A stretch of DNA of 64,000 bases from positions 1 to 64,000 of the forward strand of contig CAMLIL010000004.1 in the NCBI GenBank assembly GCA_946480015.1, given 5' to 3'. The notes under the pieces are model-generated. The model saw only the letters and a list, made by a program, of their open reading frames with translations. It did no database searches and had not been told where the DNA came from. This document shows, in pieces, positions 8,529 through 16,817 of this stretch. Numbering within the stretch: the stretch's first letter is position 1; the number at the start of each line of letters is the position of its first letter. The translations under genes were made by a program, and so were the position numbers. Source of the DNA: an uncultured Oxalobacteraceae bacterium (lineage in GTDB: Bacteria; Pseudomonadota; Gammaproteobacteria; Burkholderiales; Burkholderiaceae).

Positions 8529-9728
8529 ATGTTGATAACCCGCCTACCCATTCCGTATACCGACGAAACGCTCTACAGCGTTGCAGCGAGGACGCGCCGT
8601 GCAAATGCGGCAAGAGATGATCGCGACGCATGCCGAAGCCTGTTTGGTCCGTCACGAACGATGCGCGTGTCAGAGTTCCCGGTGAATCTTCTGCACTTTT
8701 GCGCTGCCACGAATGGAATGCTTGGCAATCCGCTAGAGGTCCTTGACGCGATGACGGTGACAGGGTTCTATGATCGGGTGGGAGGTCGGCCATGGCGAAC
8801 TGGCAGTTCGTGCATTCCCGCAATAACAGCAGGATATGCCTTATCGACTCTATCCAACGGCACCCTTTGGCTGTGGCGAGCATGTGCACAATGTGTGAAA
8901 TCGGACCGCGCCATCCATGCGACAGCGTATTGGCGGCGAGCACATCAACTACCGACTTCATTTTTCTGCGTGCTACACAATGCGCCACTGAGCGCATCGG
9001 TGGCAGCTGTGAAAGAACGCCACAACCGATTTCTTCTTCCCGACGAAACGCGACTCGACGACACGTATGCGCCCCTCGCACGGACCAAGGATGACGAAGC
9101 GCTAATGCGGCTGACCACGCTAGCGGTTGATGTCCTGCAACATATTGGTGCCCCGGTCAACGCGACAGCAGTGCATGCAACCATACTTCGTGCACTCGAC
9201 AATCGCGCACTGCTGACGGCTTCCGGCGCTATCCGTCAAGAGCCATTTGCCAGGGAATTCTTTCGACACTACGGATTCTTGAATCAACATCCGGAGTTTG
9301 CTTCTGCAGTGTCAATTACCGGCATCAATATCCTTGCGCGAAGCCTCCGGGGCGTCAATGCATGGAGATCGGCCACGCACAATATCCTGCTCATCGATTG
9401 GTTGTTCGGTTCCTGGCCGGCGTTCCTTGACCAATGCTATTGGCAATCGGTGATGGATTACCCGGGCGAAGAAACGGAACTGGCTTTGCTCTCAAATCCG
9501 CAGACGCAAATTTGGTGGAAGACGCAGAAAAGCGTTGATCTATCAGAGAAACATGCCCATCGGCGGGCTTGTTTGGATTTTCTGAGCAAGCAAACACCCG
9601 CCCTGCGAAATGTCTTCGCTCGCACTGCGCCCAAATCGTTCAGGTGGTTACTACGATACGATCCGGAATGGTTGGACCAGCATTGCCCGACTGCAGTAAG
9701 CCGCCCGGTCCAGGCCGAACTTTTTTGA
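8529..9728 (+). CDS. Second, shorter TniQ-family protein
   Basis: The 399-residue protein opens with the TniQ signature ITRLPIPYTDETLYSVAAR and has an early CAQC motif (ACAQCVKSDRAI, about residues 117-128) followed by a histidine and cysteine (CVLH), resembling the TniQ zinc knuckle; it lacks the long C-terminal part of the preceding TnsD-like protein. It starts 18 bp after that gene in the same operon, the position where Tn7 has tnsE. A second TniQ often serves an alternative target pathway (for example Cascade-directed transposition in type I-B CRISPR-associated elements), but no cas gene is present here, so its target is unknown. TnsE itself shows no similarity visible to me. Confidence 0.85.
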   Translation: MLITRLPIPYTDETLYSVAARTRRANAARDDRDACRSLFGPSRTMRVSEFPVNLLHFCAATNGMLGNPLEVLDAMTVTGFYDRVGGRPWRTGSSCIPAITAGYALSTLSNGTLWLWRACAQCVKSDRAIHATAYWRRAHQLPTSFFCVLHNAPLSASVAAVKERHNRFLLPDETRLDDTYAPLARTKDDEALMRLTTLAVDVLQHIGAPVNATAVHATILRALDNRALLTASGAIRQEPFAREFFRHYGFLNQHPEFASAVSITGINILARSLRGVNAWRSATHNILLIDWLFGSWPAFLDQCYWQSVMDYPGEETELALLSNPQTQIWWKTQKSVDLSEKHAHRRACLDFLSKQTPALRNVFARTAPKSFRWLLRYDPEWLDQHCPTAVSRPVQAELF

Positions 9729-10592
9729 GAGTCGGCAAGGACCACAAGGAGTTGAAGACACCCGGTACAGCGATCGCGCGCCGCCCGTGGCTCGCATGCG
9801 GATCGGCATCATTCGCTGGTCCGCGCACGCCTAGAAAAACGCCTTCAGCTGTTCATACAGCGCCTATGCGCCAAGCCCGGCGTCCGCCGGACCGGCACCG
9901 GCCCGTTCGCCGCACCGAGGCTTGTACTTCGATTCGAGCAAGGGTTTGCAGTGCCTGCCGCCAGCCTTGTTCCAGAATTTTCTGGCGCAGGTCCGCTTGG
10001 TCGTCGGCGGCGCCAAAGCGTGCGCCACTACCAAACCGCCCGACATGTCTTCCATTGCATTGCCCAGCGGTTCAGGTTCTTCATGATTTTCTTCGCTGGC
10101 ACCTCGGGCGTGGACGCCTCGGCAATCGCTTTCAATACGACGGGAAGCGGAATCTCGTCCAGCAGCGCCATCAGGTGGGGGTGATAGCGCAAGGGTGCTT
10201 CCCCCGTCCGCAGGATGTGGGCCAGTACCTCGGGCGTAAGCAAGTCGCGATAACTAGTGCTGGCGCTGCGCGCGCAACCGCCAGCGCGCTTTTCATTCCG
10301 ATCGACTTCAATTCTGTCGCCTCCAAACCAAGAATATCCATGACCATCTTACGCTTGGCAAAACCAAGTCGTTGAGGTCCTGCTCTCCACTTGGTTAATG
10401 GCTATGCTTCGTCGCCAGCTCATGCTCGGCGCACCGCCTGCTGTCCTCCGGCCATCGTGGCCGAACTTGCCGTGTTAGCGACCTAACGGTCACTGTGGAG
10501 CGACTGCTCTCCCCACTTCCTACAGACAAGCAAATCCGGCGGTCAAAGCTACACATGGCGCCCCCTCGAGCGCAAGTCAAGGAATTTTTGAT
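9729..10592. other. Non-coding or degenerate stretch between tniQ2 and the STAND gene
   Basis: No intact gene is visible over about 860 bp. The minus strand of roughly 9860-10330 has coding-like codon choice in short frames (see the separate pseudogene entry), and the last 250 bp (10340-10592) look like an ordinary upstream region of the STAND gene. No tRNA or repeat was seen. Confidence 0.5.
10028..10330 (-). pseudogene. Degenerate gene fragment, family not recognised
   Basis: On the minus strand two adjacent frames each give protein-like sequence: DILGLEATELKSIGMKSALA near 10330-10270 and then, in the next frame, YRDLLTPEVLAHILRTGEAP through 10028. Together they look like one helical protein broken by a frameshift, without a credible start or RBS. 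I do not recognise the family. It lies between the transposition genes and the first cargo gene, a place where old cargo often decays. Confidence 0.3.
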
Positions 10593-13500
10593 ATGCTGTG
10601 CTTCCTTGTCGCCCGGAGGGCCAGCATTCACGCCATCGCCGACCCAACAGAGCCTTCTAAGAGTCAAGAATTGAGCAAATTGCCCGGGAAACCTGCAGAT
10701 CATACTGGCGGAAATCCGTCGTTGGACGGCTGGCACTACCAATGTGACGTATCCGTGTTTGCGGCGCTGGATCTGCTGGTGGTCAACCGTGTCGCCAAGG
10801 TGCTTCAGCTCGAGCCTGCGACACAGGAAGACCTGGAGGCGGAGCTTGAAGTCCCGCAGGTTTCGTCATCGGCTGTCGTGGACGGCGAACGCCTCGTCGT
10901 CCAAGCCAAATTGCGTCGTACCGGCCAATGGACGCCCGCCTCACTGCGCGACTTGGTGGAGCACGGGGAGAAGCGCCCGTCCGCATTGAAGTTGTTGGAG
11001 GACACGAAGGTCCGGTACGTGCTGTTCACTAGTGCCGACGTGTCGGGAACGCTCGGTGCGCTGCAGGTCGATGCCCTGCTGGAGCGCCCCGGCGGCGACG
11101 ACCTGCCGGCTGATGTGTTCCCGCCCACGCTCGTCCAAGCGGCGGCAGGCCGGTTCGCGGTGCTGGCTCAATACAACGAGGCGCGCGTTGTCGAGAAGAT
11201 CGACGCTTACTTACTTAGTCCTCTGAGCATCCCGAGAGAGCGCCACGAAGCCTGTCGCGAAGATCTCCGCAAAGCCGCAATGGCGGGGATGCGAATAGGC
11301 TACGCCTGGCCCAGGGGTGATGTGGAAGCCATTATCAAGATGCATGGTGGCTCCATCCCGTCTGAGCGCGACCGCAAGTTTGTCCCGCCCACGAACTGGG
11401 GCGACATCGTTGCCCAGATGGACAAGCGCAACGCCATCGTCATCACAGGGCCGTCGGGCACGGGCAAGACCACCGTGGCCAAGGCTCTCTACCAACACTA
11501 CCGTAGCGTCGTGCCTGGGATCAGCTATGTGGAACCTGGAGGTCCTGGCGAGCTGAAGGTTCGGCCAGACGCCGGCCCTACCTTCTTCTACGTGGAAGAT
11601 CCGTGGGGCAAGTATGAGATTGGCACCAACACGGCGGTATGGACAGTTGAGCTGGAGGAGCGGCTGCTGAAGGCCAGTGCCCAGCAGAAGATCGTGGTCA
11701 CCAGCCGTACCGATATCCTCGCCGCGACCGTCGGAAGTCAGAGCGACTTCCTCAAGCAGTGGGAAGTGCGGCTGGAGGCCAAGCACTACGGCGACAAGGA
11801 GCTGGGTAGGATGTACGAGGAGCTCGTCCGCCTCCTCGGCTCCAGTATCTTGCAGCTGGCAGCCATCCGTGCCAGGGAACGCGTCCTGCAAACGTTGCGG
11901 ACCCCCTTCGAGATTGACCGCTTTGTGGCACTGCTGCAAGCCGGGGCTATCCCTGCCGACGAGAACGAAGACCAGTTCGTGTCGCGGATCCTGCACGAAA
12001 CCCAAACCCGCGCCATCGAAAACGAGGTCGAGTTGATGGTGAAGGCGCGCCATTACGAGAAGGCAGCAGTGGTGCTGTGGGGTCTGATGAGCACCCGACA
12101 TGGCGTGCGTCGCCAAGACTTGCCAACCATCCGGCGAGCCATCAGCAAGCTGGATCCGGCATTCGGCCCTGGGTTAGAAAGGCTCGTGAACGATCTAGTG
12201 GCCGGCGGCAGTCTGCGCCAGCCTAGCAGCGACGTCACGTATACCCACCCCCGTGTGGAGCAAGGCCTCATCCGTGTGGTGCGAGCCAACCCTGAGGTGA
12301 CAGAAGTCACCCTGGAACACCTGCTGACGGCTCTCGTCCGCATGGGCAACACTGGGAACACCCAGGCCGTTGAGACAGCAGTGCGACTCCACGCTTTCAT
12401 CAAGGATTCCGACCAGTCCCTGTACGAGGTATCTCATGAAGTCCAACTCACCATCGACATTTGGCTGGAGGACGCGCTCAGCAAGGACCACGACGACTAC
12501 GTTGGCCTGCTGCGCCTAGCCTGCATCGCCGGCTCCCGCGCATGCATCCCCGCTGAAGTCGCCCGGTGGTTGCGCCCTGTGACCACCGGCAAGCATTTCT
12601 TTATGCGCGATTGGAAGCTCAGCAAACGCAGCGACGAATGGTACATGACGGTCCGCAACCATCCGCTCACGCAAGATGTTTGCGAGCGCTTCATTCGACT
12701 CGGCCTCACCGTGGGCACCCGAGGCTATCCCGGCCGAATGGCCGAATACCTCGATACCATTGCATCGGGTCTGGATGCCGCTTGGCTAGACGCGGCGAAG
12801 ATGATCGTTCATCGCGGCGAAGAAACCAATGCGATCACTGTCGGGTTCGGTGCCATGCGGGCCATCGAGAACCGCGAACCGCTGCTGCAACTCGCGCTCG
12901 CCGCACTCCGCGAGGAGGTTGAGGCGCTAAAGACGTACTCAGATCCCGAGCACTGGCCATTTATTGACGGCCACTACAACGGCGACTGGGAGCCTCTCGA
13001 CGGCCACACCGACTACTACTACGCCGCACGCGAACTGGTCTCTGCGTTCGCGGAGGCGACCCGTCGCGACTCGGGGTGGCACGCGCTTGCCGAACACAAG
13101 GATGCGCGCGCACTTGCCAGTGAGTGGTTTGATGCCATGGAAAAGGCCTCGGGCGCAGATGCCGGCGATGATGAGTTGCGGCGTCTGCTGGAACTGGGTA
13201 AAGGGGAATACCTTGAGCAGCGAATCTGGCGACTTTTGACGGAGAGGTGGCGCCCATCCTTCGTGGTCTCCCTCCGCGAGCGACTGCTTTCTGGCGACGA
13301 ATCAGCGCATCTGCGCGAAGTCGCAGCGCGCTGTGCCTTGGAACACGCGCCGGACTTGTTGACCGAAGTGGCCAAGGAGCTTTTTGATAAAGGCCAGACG
13401 GTACGGTTGCTGGAACTGGCGCACGACGCCAAAACCCACACTAAGCGCTTCGGCGTCAGGGGTAGCCAACACCTGGCCTACGATGCGTTCGAGCTGCGCC

Positions 13501-14645
13501 TGCCGGCGCCCTTCGGGGAGCTTGCGGCGGCGTTCGCGCCGTTGGACGATATCCAGGAAGTGCAACTCACCGACGCTTCACTGGATGGGTTGATTCCTCT
13601 GCTCGGAAAGCACCAGGGGCCTCTCCGTCCCCTGCTGATCTGGCTCGCCGCGACGAATGGGCGAGCCACGGAAGCCGTGCTGGAAGAAGCATTGCGTGAA
13701 TCCTTGCTGGCAGAGGAGGCAGACCTGACTGTTCGCGCCGCCGCTGCGGCGGGTTGCTGGAGGCTGGTGAGGTCAGCCTTGACCCACCCGCGTGCGAAAG
13801 CCCGCCAGCGTGCGCTGAATCTCTTCGCTGCTTCGGAGCATGGGATCATAGATGACATCGTTGCCCTGGCGAACGACCCCAGCGCATTCGTCCGGCGTTC
13901 GCTACTGGATTTGTTGGCGAAGCAGCCCGAACGCCACGCCGCTGCCCTGGTGAAGTTGTGCGAAGACACGTGGTCTTATGACTCAGTTCCAGCGGGTGAG
14001 GCTCAGAACTTCCCTCTCGCTCAAGTCGCCGCTCGGGCGCTGGCCACGTTGACGTCCGTGCCACCTGAGCTGACCGGCGCCATCGTCGAGGCTGCCCTGG
14101 AGACGGATGACGTGACCGTCACCGAAGTACTGCTGGACTTGCTGGTCGAACGTGGTGACGAAGATGCGTTGCGCGAAGTGATCAACCTCGTCTTCACTTT
14201 CAAACCAACTTGGGCCAGTGTGCAGGCGGCCTCAACGATCGCTCGGACTAAGCGCAACGTGCCTGCTGAAGGCCTGAAAAAGGCCGACCCGCACTGGCTG
14301 GGCAAATCGAACCCCTACCTGGCAGCCCAGACGGTCGAGGCTGTGGGCAGCATCGCGGACAGCACGCAGGTCCTTGCTGTGGCCAAGTCACTTGCAATCA
14401 GCGAAGATCGGCGGGTTCTTTTGATCCCCCTGGCCATCGGGGCTGAACGCCAGTCGGTTGAACTCGCCAACGAGGTGCTCAGCAAACTGCCGCCTGATCA
14501 TCCGGCCATCCAAGTCCTTGACACGTCGAAGCATCCGCTTCCTCATGACGCGCTGGATCAGCTCGGCAATGCGCGCACCGTGGAAGCCGTCCACTGGCTG
14601 CTCGGTGACCGCATCGCCGAGCGTCCATCAGTCTTGGTACAGTAA
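10593..14645 (+). CDS. STAND NTPase with predicted N-terminal nuclease (Avs-like defence protein)
   Basis: The 1350-residue protein is a likely phage sensor. Residues about 40-130 (LDGWHYQCDVSVFAALDLL ... GERLVVQAKLRR) resemble PD-(D/E)xK effector nucleases of the Cap4/DUF4297 type, with E74/D80 and Q104-x-K106 as possible active-site residues. A nucleotide-binding domain follows: Walker A GPSGTGKT at 286-293 and Walker B FFYVEDPWG at 331-339, the EDPxG form of the nSTAND3 group. From about residue 600 onward the sequence is helical-repeat (HEAT/TPR-like), the usual ligand-sensing part. Nuclease + STAND + repeats is the Avs architecture, whose members recognise phage terminase or portal. Start ATG at 10593 with AAGGA upstream. 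It is a single-gene unit, GC-rich relative to the AAA operon that follows. Confidence 0.75.
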   Translation: MLCFLVARRASIHAIADPTEPSKSQELSKLPGKPADHTGGNPSLDGWHYQCDVSVFAALDLLVVNRVAKVLQLEPATQEDLEAELEVPQVSSSAVVDGERLVVQAKLRRTGQWTPASLRDLVEHGEKRPSALKLLEDTKVRYVLFTSADVSGTLGALQVDALLERPGGDDLPADVFPPTLVQAAAGRFAVLAQYNEARVVEKIDAYLLSPLSIPRERHEACREDLRKAAMAGMRIGYAWPRGDVEAIIKMHGGSIPSERDRKFVPPTNWGDIVAQMDKRNAIVITGPSGTGKTTVAKALYQHYRSVVPGISYVEPGGPGELKVRPDAGPTFFYVEDPWGKYEIGTNTAVWTVELEERLLKASAQQKIVVTSRTDILAATVGSQSDFLKQWEVRLEAKHYGDKELGRMYEELVRLLGSSILQLAAIRARERVLQTLRTPFEIDRFVALLQAGAIPADENEDQFVSRILHETQTRAIENEVELMVKARHYEKAAVVLWGLMSTRHGVRRQDLPTIRRAISKLDPAFGPGLERLVNDLVAGGSLRQPSSDVTYTHPRVEQGLIRVVRANPEVTEVTLEHLLTALVRMGNTGNTQAVETAVRLHAFIKDSDQSLYEVSHEVQLTIDIWLEDALSKDHDDYVGLLRLACIAGSRACIPAEVARWLRPVTTGKHFFMRDWKLSKRSDEWYMTVRNHPLTQDVCERFIRLGLTVGTRGYPGRMAEYLDTIASGLDAAWLDAAKMIVHRGEETNAITVGFGAMRAIENREPLLQLALAALREEVEALKTYSDPEHWPFIDGHYNGDWEPLDGHTDYYYAARELVSAFAEATRRDSGWHALAEHKDARALASEWFDAMEKASGADAGDDELRRLLELGKGEYLEQRIWRLLTERWRPSFVVSLRERLLSGDESAHLREVAARCALEHAPDLLTEVAKELFDKGQTVRLLELAHDAKTHTKRFGVRGSQHLAYDAFELRLPAPFGELAAAFAPLDDIQEVQLTDASLDGLIPLLGKHQGPLRPLLIWLAATNGRATEAVLEEALRESLLAEEADLTVRAAAAAGCWRLVRSALTHPRAKARQRALNLFAASEHGIIDDIVALANDPSAFVRRSLLDLLAKQPERHAAALVKLCEDTWSYDSVPAGEAQNFPLAQVAARALATLTSVPPELTGAIVEAALETDDVTVTEVLLDLLVERGDEDALREVINLVFTFKPTWASVQAASTIARTKRNVPAEGLKKADPHWLGKSNPYLAAQTVEAVGSIADSTQVLAVAKSLAISEDRRVLLIPLAIGAERQSVELANEVLSKLPPDHPAIQVLDTSKHPLPHDALDQLGNARTVEAVHWLLGDRIAERPSVLVQ

Positions 14646-14999
14646 AAGCAATGCCGGCATCGTAGGAGCCACGCAACTCAACGCGAAACATGCTCAGGTG
14701 CTGCGGCAAAACCTGGGGCACCTCCCCGCGCCCCAGTGGCCACATCCAAGGACTGCACCACCGATGCCCCCAGCCGTCGCGTCAAACATGGTCGGTTGTC
14801 ACCATGATAGGCGCTATGTTCTCTCCCCGAAATTGGTCTGCCGTCATATTGACGATGTTATCGCCGCGCTGCAACCAGACATGGGATTTTTTTCATATGT
14901 TCGCCGCACCTTCCGGTCAGTGGTTCAAATCCGGCTTCTCCTTGCTCCATGATTTGATTCCAGCTTTCCGGTAGCCAGAGCCTTCGCTTCCCCTCTTCC
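14646..14999. other. Intergenic stretch, no gene seen
   Basis: About 350 bp between the STAND gene and the truncated IS. Open frames here are short and lack starts with ribosome sites. A TTCAAATCC string near 14924 was checked as a tRNA arm and does not fold as one. The truncated IS5 copy loses similarity to the intact copy at about 15000. Confidence 0.5.
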
Positions 15000-15421
15000 A
15001 GGAGGCGGCGGAATTTGAGCAGCGTCGTCGCGTCGGGCGCCGAATCATGGGTGAGGTCGACGCCGACAAAATTACGGACCGGGACGATGTCGTAAATCGC
15101 ATCCTCGATACCCTCGTCCGACAGCCCGAGACATTGCTGGGCGATGTACATGCGCAGCATGCGTTCCAGACCGATCGGCGGCCGACCGCGGCCATCCCCG
15201 GCCGGATAGTAAGGCAGCAGCGCGGCAACCAACGCGGGCCAAGGCGTGGCCGCTTCGTTCTCGGCGAGGAAGCGCTCTCGCCGCGTCGGCTTCTTCTTGT
15301 TGGCGAACTCGACGTCCGAAAAGCTGGTTTGTTTCATCGTCGCGGGACAAAAAATGGATGCGTGATTGTGCCACTTCGCTTGGGTGACCGGTGGTGGATC
15401 GACGATTAAATCAGTGCTTCC
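15000..15421 (-). pseudogene. Truncated IS5-family element (N-terminal part of transposase)
   Basis: The minus strand from the ATG at 15337 encodes MKQTSFSDVEFANKKKPTRR and continues through the IS5 N-terminal region to LLKFRRLLEE, very similar to the intact transposase next door; similarity stops near 15000 and the frame runs on into unrelated sequence to about 14858. The catalytic DDE domain is missing. Its terminal inverted repeat (ending CAGTGCTTCC at 15421) is intact and lies directly against the CTAG used as target by the intact IS. It is therefore an older, partly deleted copy and cannot transpose by itself. Confidence 0.85.
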
Positions 15422-15425
15422 CTAG

Positions 15426-16639
15426 GGAAGCGCTGAACAATTCACTTTCGGGCGCGAAAGTGACCTGAACTGTCCGCAGAATTTGGCACACGCGTTTTCT
15501 GATCGAATCGAACGTGCACGGGTGGCAAATTTGGCCGATTCGGTCAGGTGTTTTTCCCGCTTTCCGACCTCAGGACGCAATCTGGGTGTACTGTCGTCTC
15601 AGGAATCTGCGCGCCAGAACCAGATTGGCGAATCCAAACAGCGTGAACAGCTGCGCGGTGTTTTTGGCCAAGCCGCGATAGCGCGTCTTGCGATGCTTGA
15701 ACAGGCACTTCACGACATGGAAGCAATGCTCAACTTTGGCGCGCACGCTGGCCTTCGCCTTCTCCAACTTTTCCTGCGCACGGCCAAGGGAATTTTTGGT
15801 GAGTGTCTTGCGCAGCCCGGGCCGCATGGCAGTGTGCCAGTCGACCTGCTTGCCCGCGTTCTCGGGGCGCTTGGCAACACCTTGATAACCGGCGTCTCCC
15901 AGCACTGCCTTCTCGCCTCCGTGCAGCAGCGCGTGCGCTTGCGTCACGTCGGCCACGTTGCCGGCTGTGCCAACCACCGTGTGCACCAGGCCGGTGGCCA
16001 TGTCCACACCCACGTGCGCCTTCATCCCAAAATGCCAATCGTTGCCCTTCTTCGACTGGTGCATTTCCGGATCGCGCTCACCGTCGCGGTTCTTGGTCGA
16101 TGGCGGCGCCGCGATCAGCGTCGCGTCAACGATCGTCCCTTCGCGCATCATCAAGCCCTTGCCAGCCAAGTGGCCGTTGATTTCATCGAAGATCCGGCGC
16201 GTCAGTTTGTGCTGCTCCAGCAGTCGGCGGAACTTCAACAGCGTCGTCGCGTCCGGTGCCGATTCGTGTGTCAGGTCAACGCCGACAAAGCCACGAATCG
16301 CCTGGCTGTCATAGATCGCGTCTTCAATGCCCTCGTCCGAAAGCCCAAAGCATTGTTGGACGATATACATGCGCAGCATCCGCTCCAAACCGACCGGCGG
16401 ACGGCCGCGTCCATCGCCCTTCGGGTAGTACGGCAACAGTGCAGCAACCAACGCCGGCCATGGCGTCACCGCTTCGATCTCGGCCAAAAACCGGTCGCGC
16501 CGCGTCACCTTCTTCTTACCGGCAAACTCGGCTTCGGAAAAACTCGCTTGCTTCATGATGGGCACGAAAAATTTGGATGCACTATTGTGCCAGTTCAGCC
16601 TACCCCGATGGGGCGTCGAATGAATAAATCAGCGGTTCC
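15426..16639 (-). mobile_element. IS5-family insertion sequence, intact, 1214 bp
   Basis: Terminal repeats are GGAAGCGCTGAACAATTC at 15426-15443 and, on the opposite strand at the other end, GGAACCGCTGATTTATTC ending at 16639. CTAG flanks both sides (15422-15425 and 16640-16643), the YTAR four-base duplication expected for the IS5 group. One transposase gene fills the element. It inserted precisely at the edge of the truncated copy, between the STAND gene and the AAA operon of the Tn7-like cargo. Confidence 0.88.
15570..16556 (-). CDS. IS5-family transposase
   Basis: The 328-residue product catalyses cut-and-paste or replicative movement of the IS. It begins MKQASFSEAEFAGKKK at the ATG at 16556; a GTG nine bases further upstream is also possible. 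The DUF772-type N-terminal domain is followed by the DDE core: first Asp in GTIVDATLI, second Asp in AVLGDAGYQG, and a Glu in RAKVEHCFHVVK close to the end, the Y-(2)-R-(3)-E-like region of IS4/IS5 enzymes. Length is normal and there is no frameshift, so it should be active. It can probably also act on the MITE at 22.7 kb, which has matching ends. Confidence 0.92.
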   Translation of the reverse strand: MKQASFSEAEFAGKKKVTRRDRFLAEIEAVTPWPALVAALLPYYPKGDGRGRPPVGLERMLRMYIVQQCFGLSDEGIEDAIYDSQAIRGFVGVDLTHESAPDATTLLKFRRLLEQHKLTRRIFDEINGHLAGKGLMMREGTIVDATLIAAPPSTKNRDGERDPEMHQSKKGNDWHFGMKAHVGVDMATGLVHTVVGTAGNVADVTQAHALLHGGEKAVLGDAGYQGVAKRPENAGKQVDWHTAMRPGLRKTLTKNSLGRAQEKLEKAKASVRAKVEHCFHVVKCLFKHRKTRYRGLAKNTAQLFTLFGFANLVLARRFLRRQYTQIAS

Positions 16640-16817
16640 CTAGGGCGAGGATCTTTGGCATGCCTGACACTTGTCTTGAAAAAAAGTGTTAAGCAGGGAC
16701 GCTCCGCTTGTAACGGTTGACATGATATTTGAGACTAGCTGGGCAAAAAGTGAAAATTAGTGAGCATCTGTTAGGAAAAACGGTCGATAATCTTCCATCT
16801 TTCCAACGGGATACGCG

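Noticed and set aside
9569..10375. A 268-residue plus-strand frame after tniQ2
   Set aside because: It overlaps the end of tniQ2 in another frame, has no start with a ribosome site and reads as Arg/Pro/Ala-rich noise.
14905..14960. tRNA-like TTCAAATCC string
   Set aside because: The surrounding bases do not form a T-arm stem (AGTGG against CCGGC) and no acceptor or anticodon arm can be drawn.
15483..16643. A 386-residue plus-strand frame across the IS5 element
   Set aside because: It is the antisense of the transposase gene, which has clear IS5 motifs on the minus strand.
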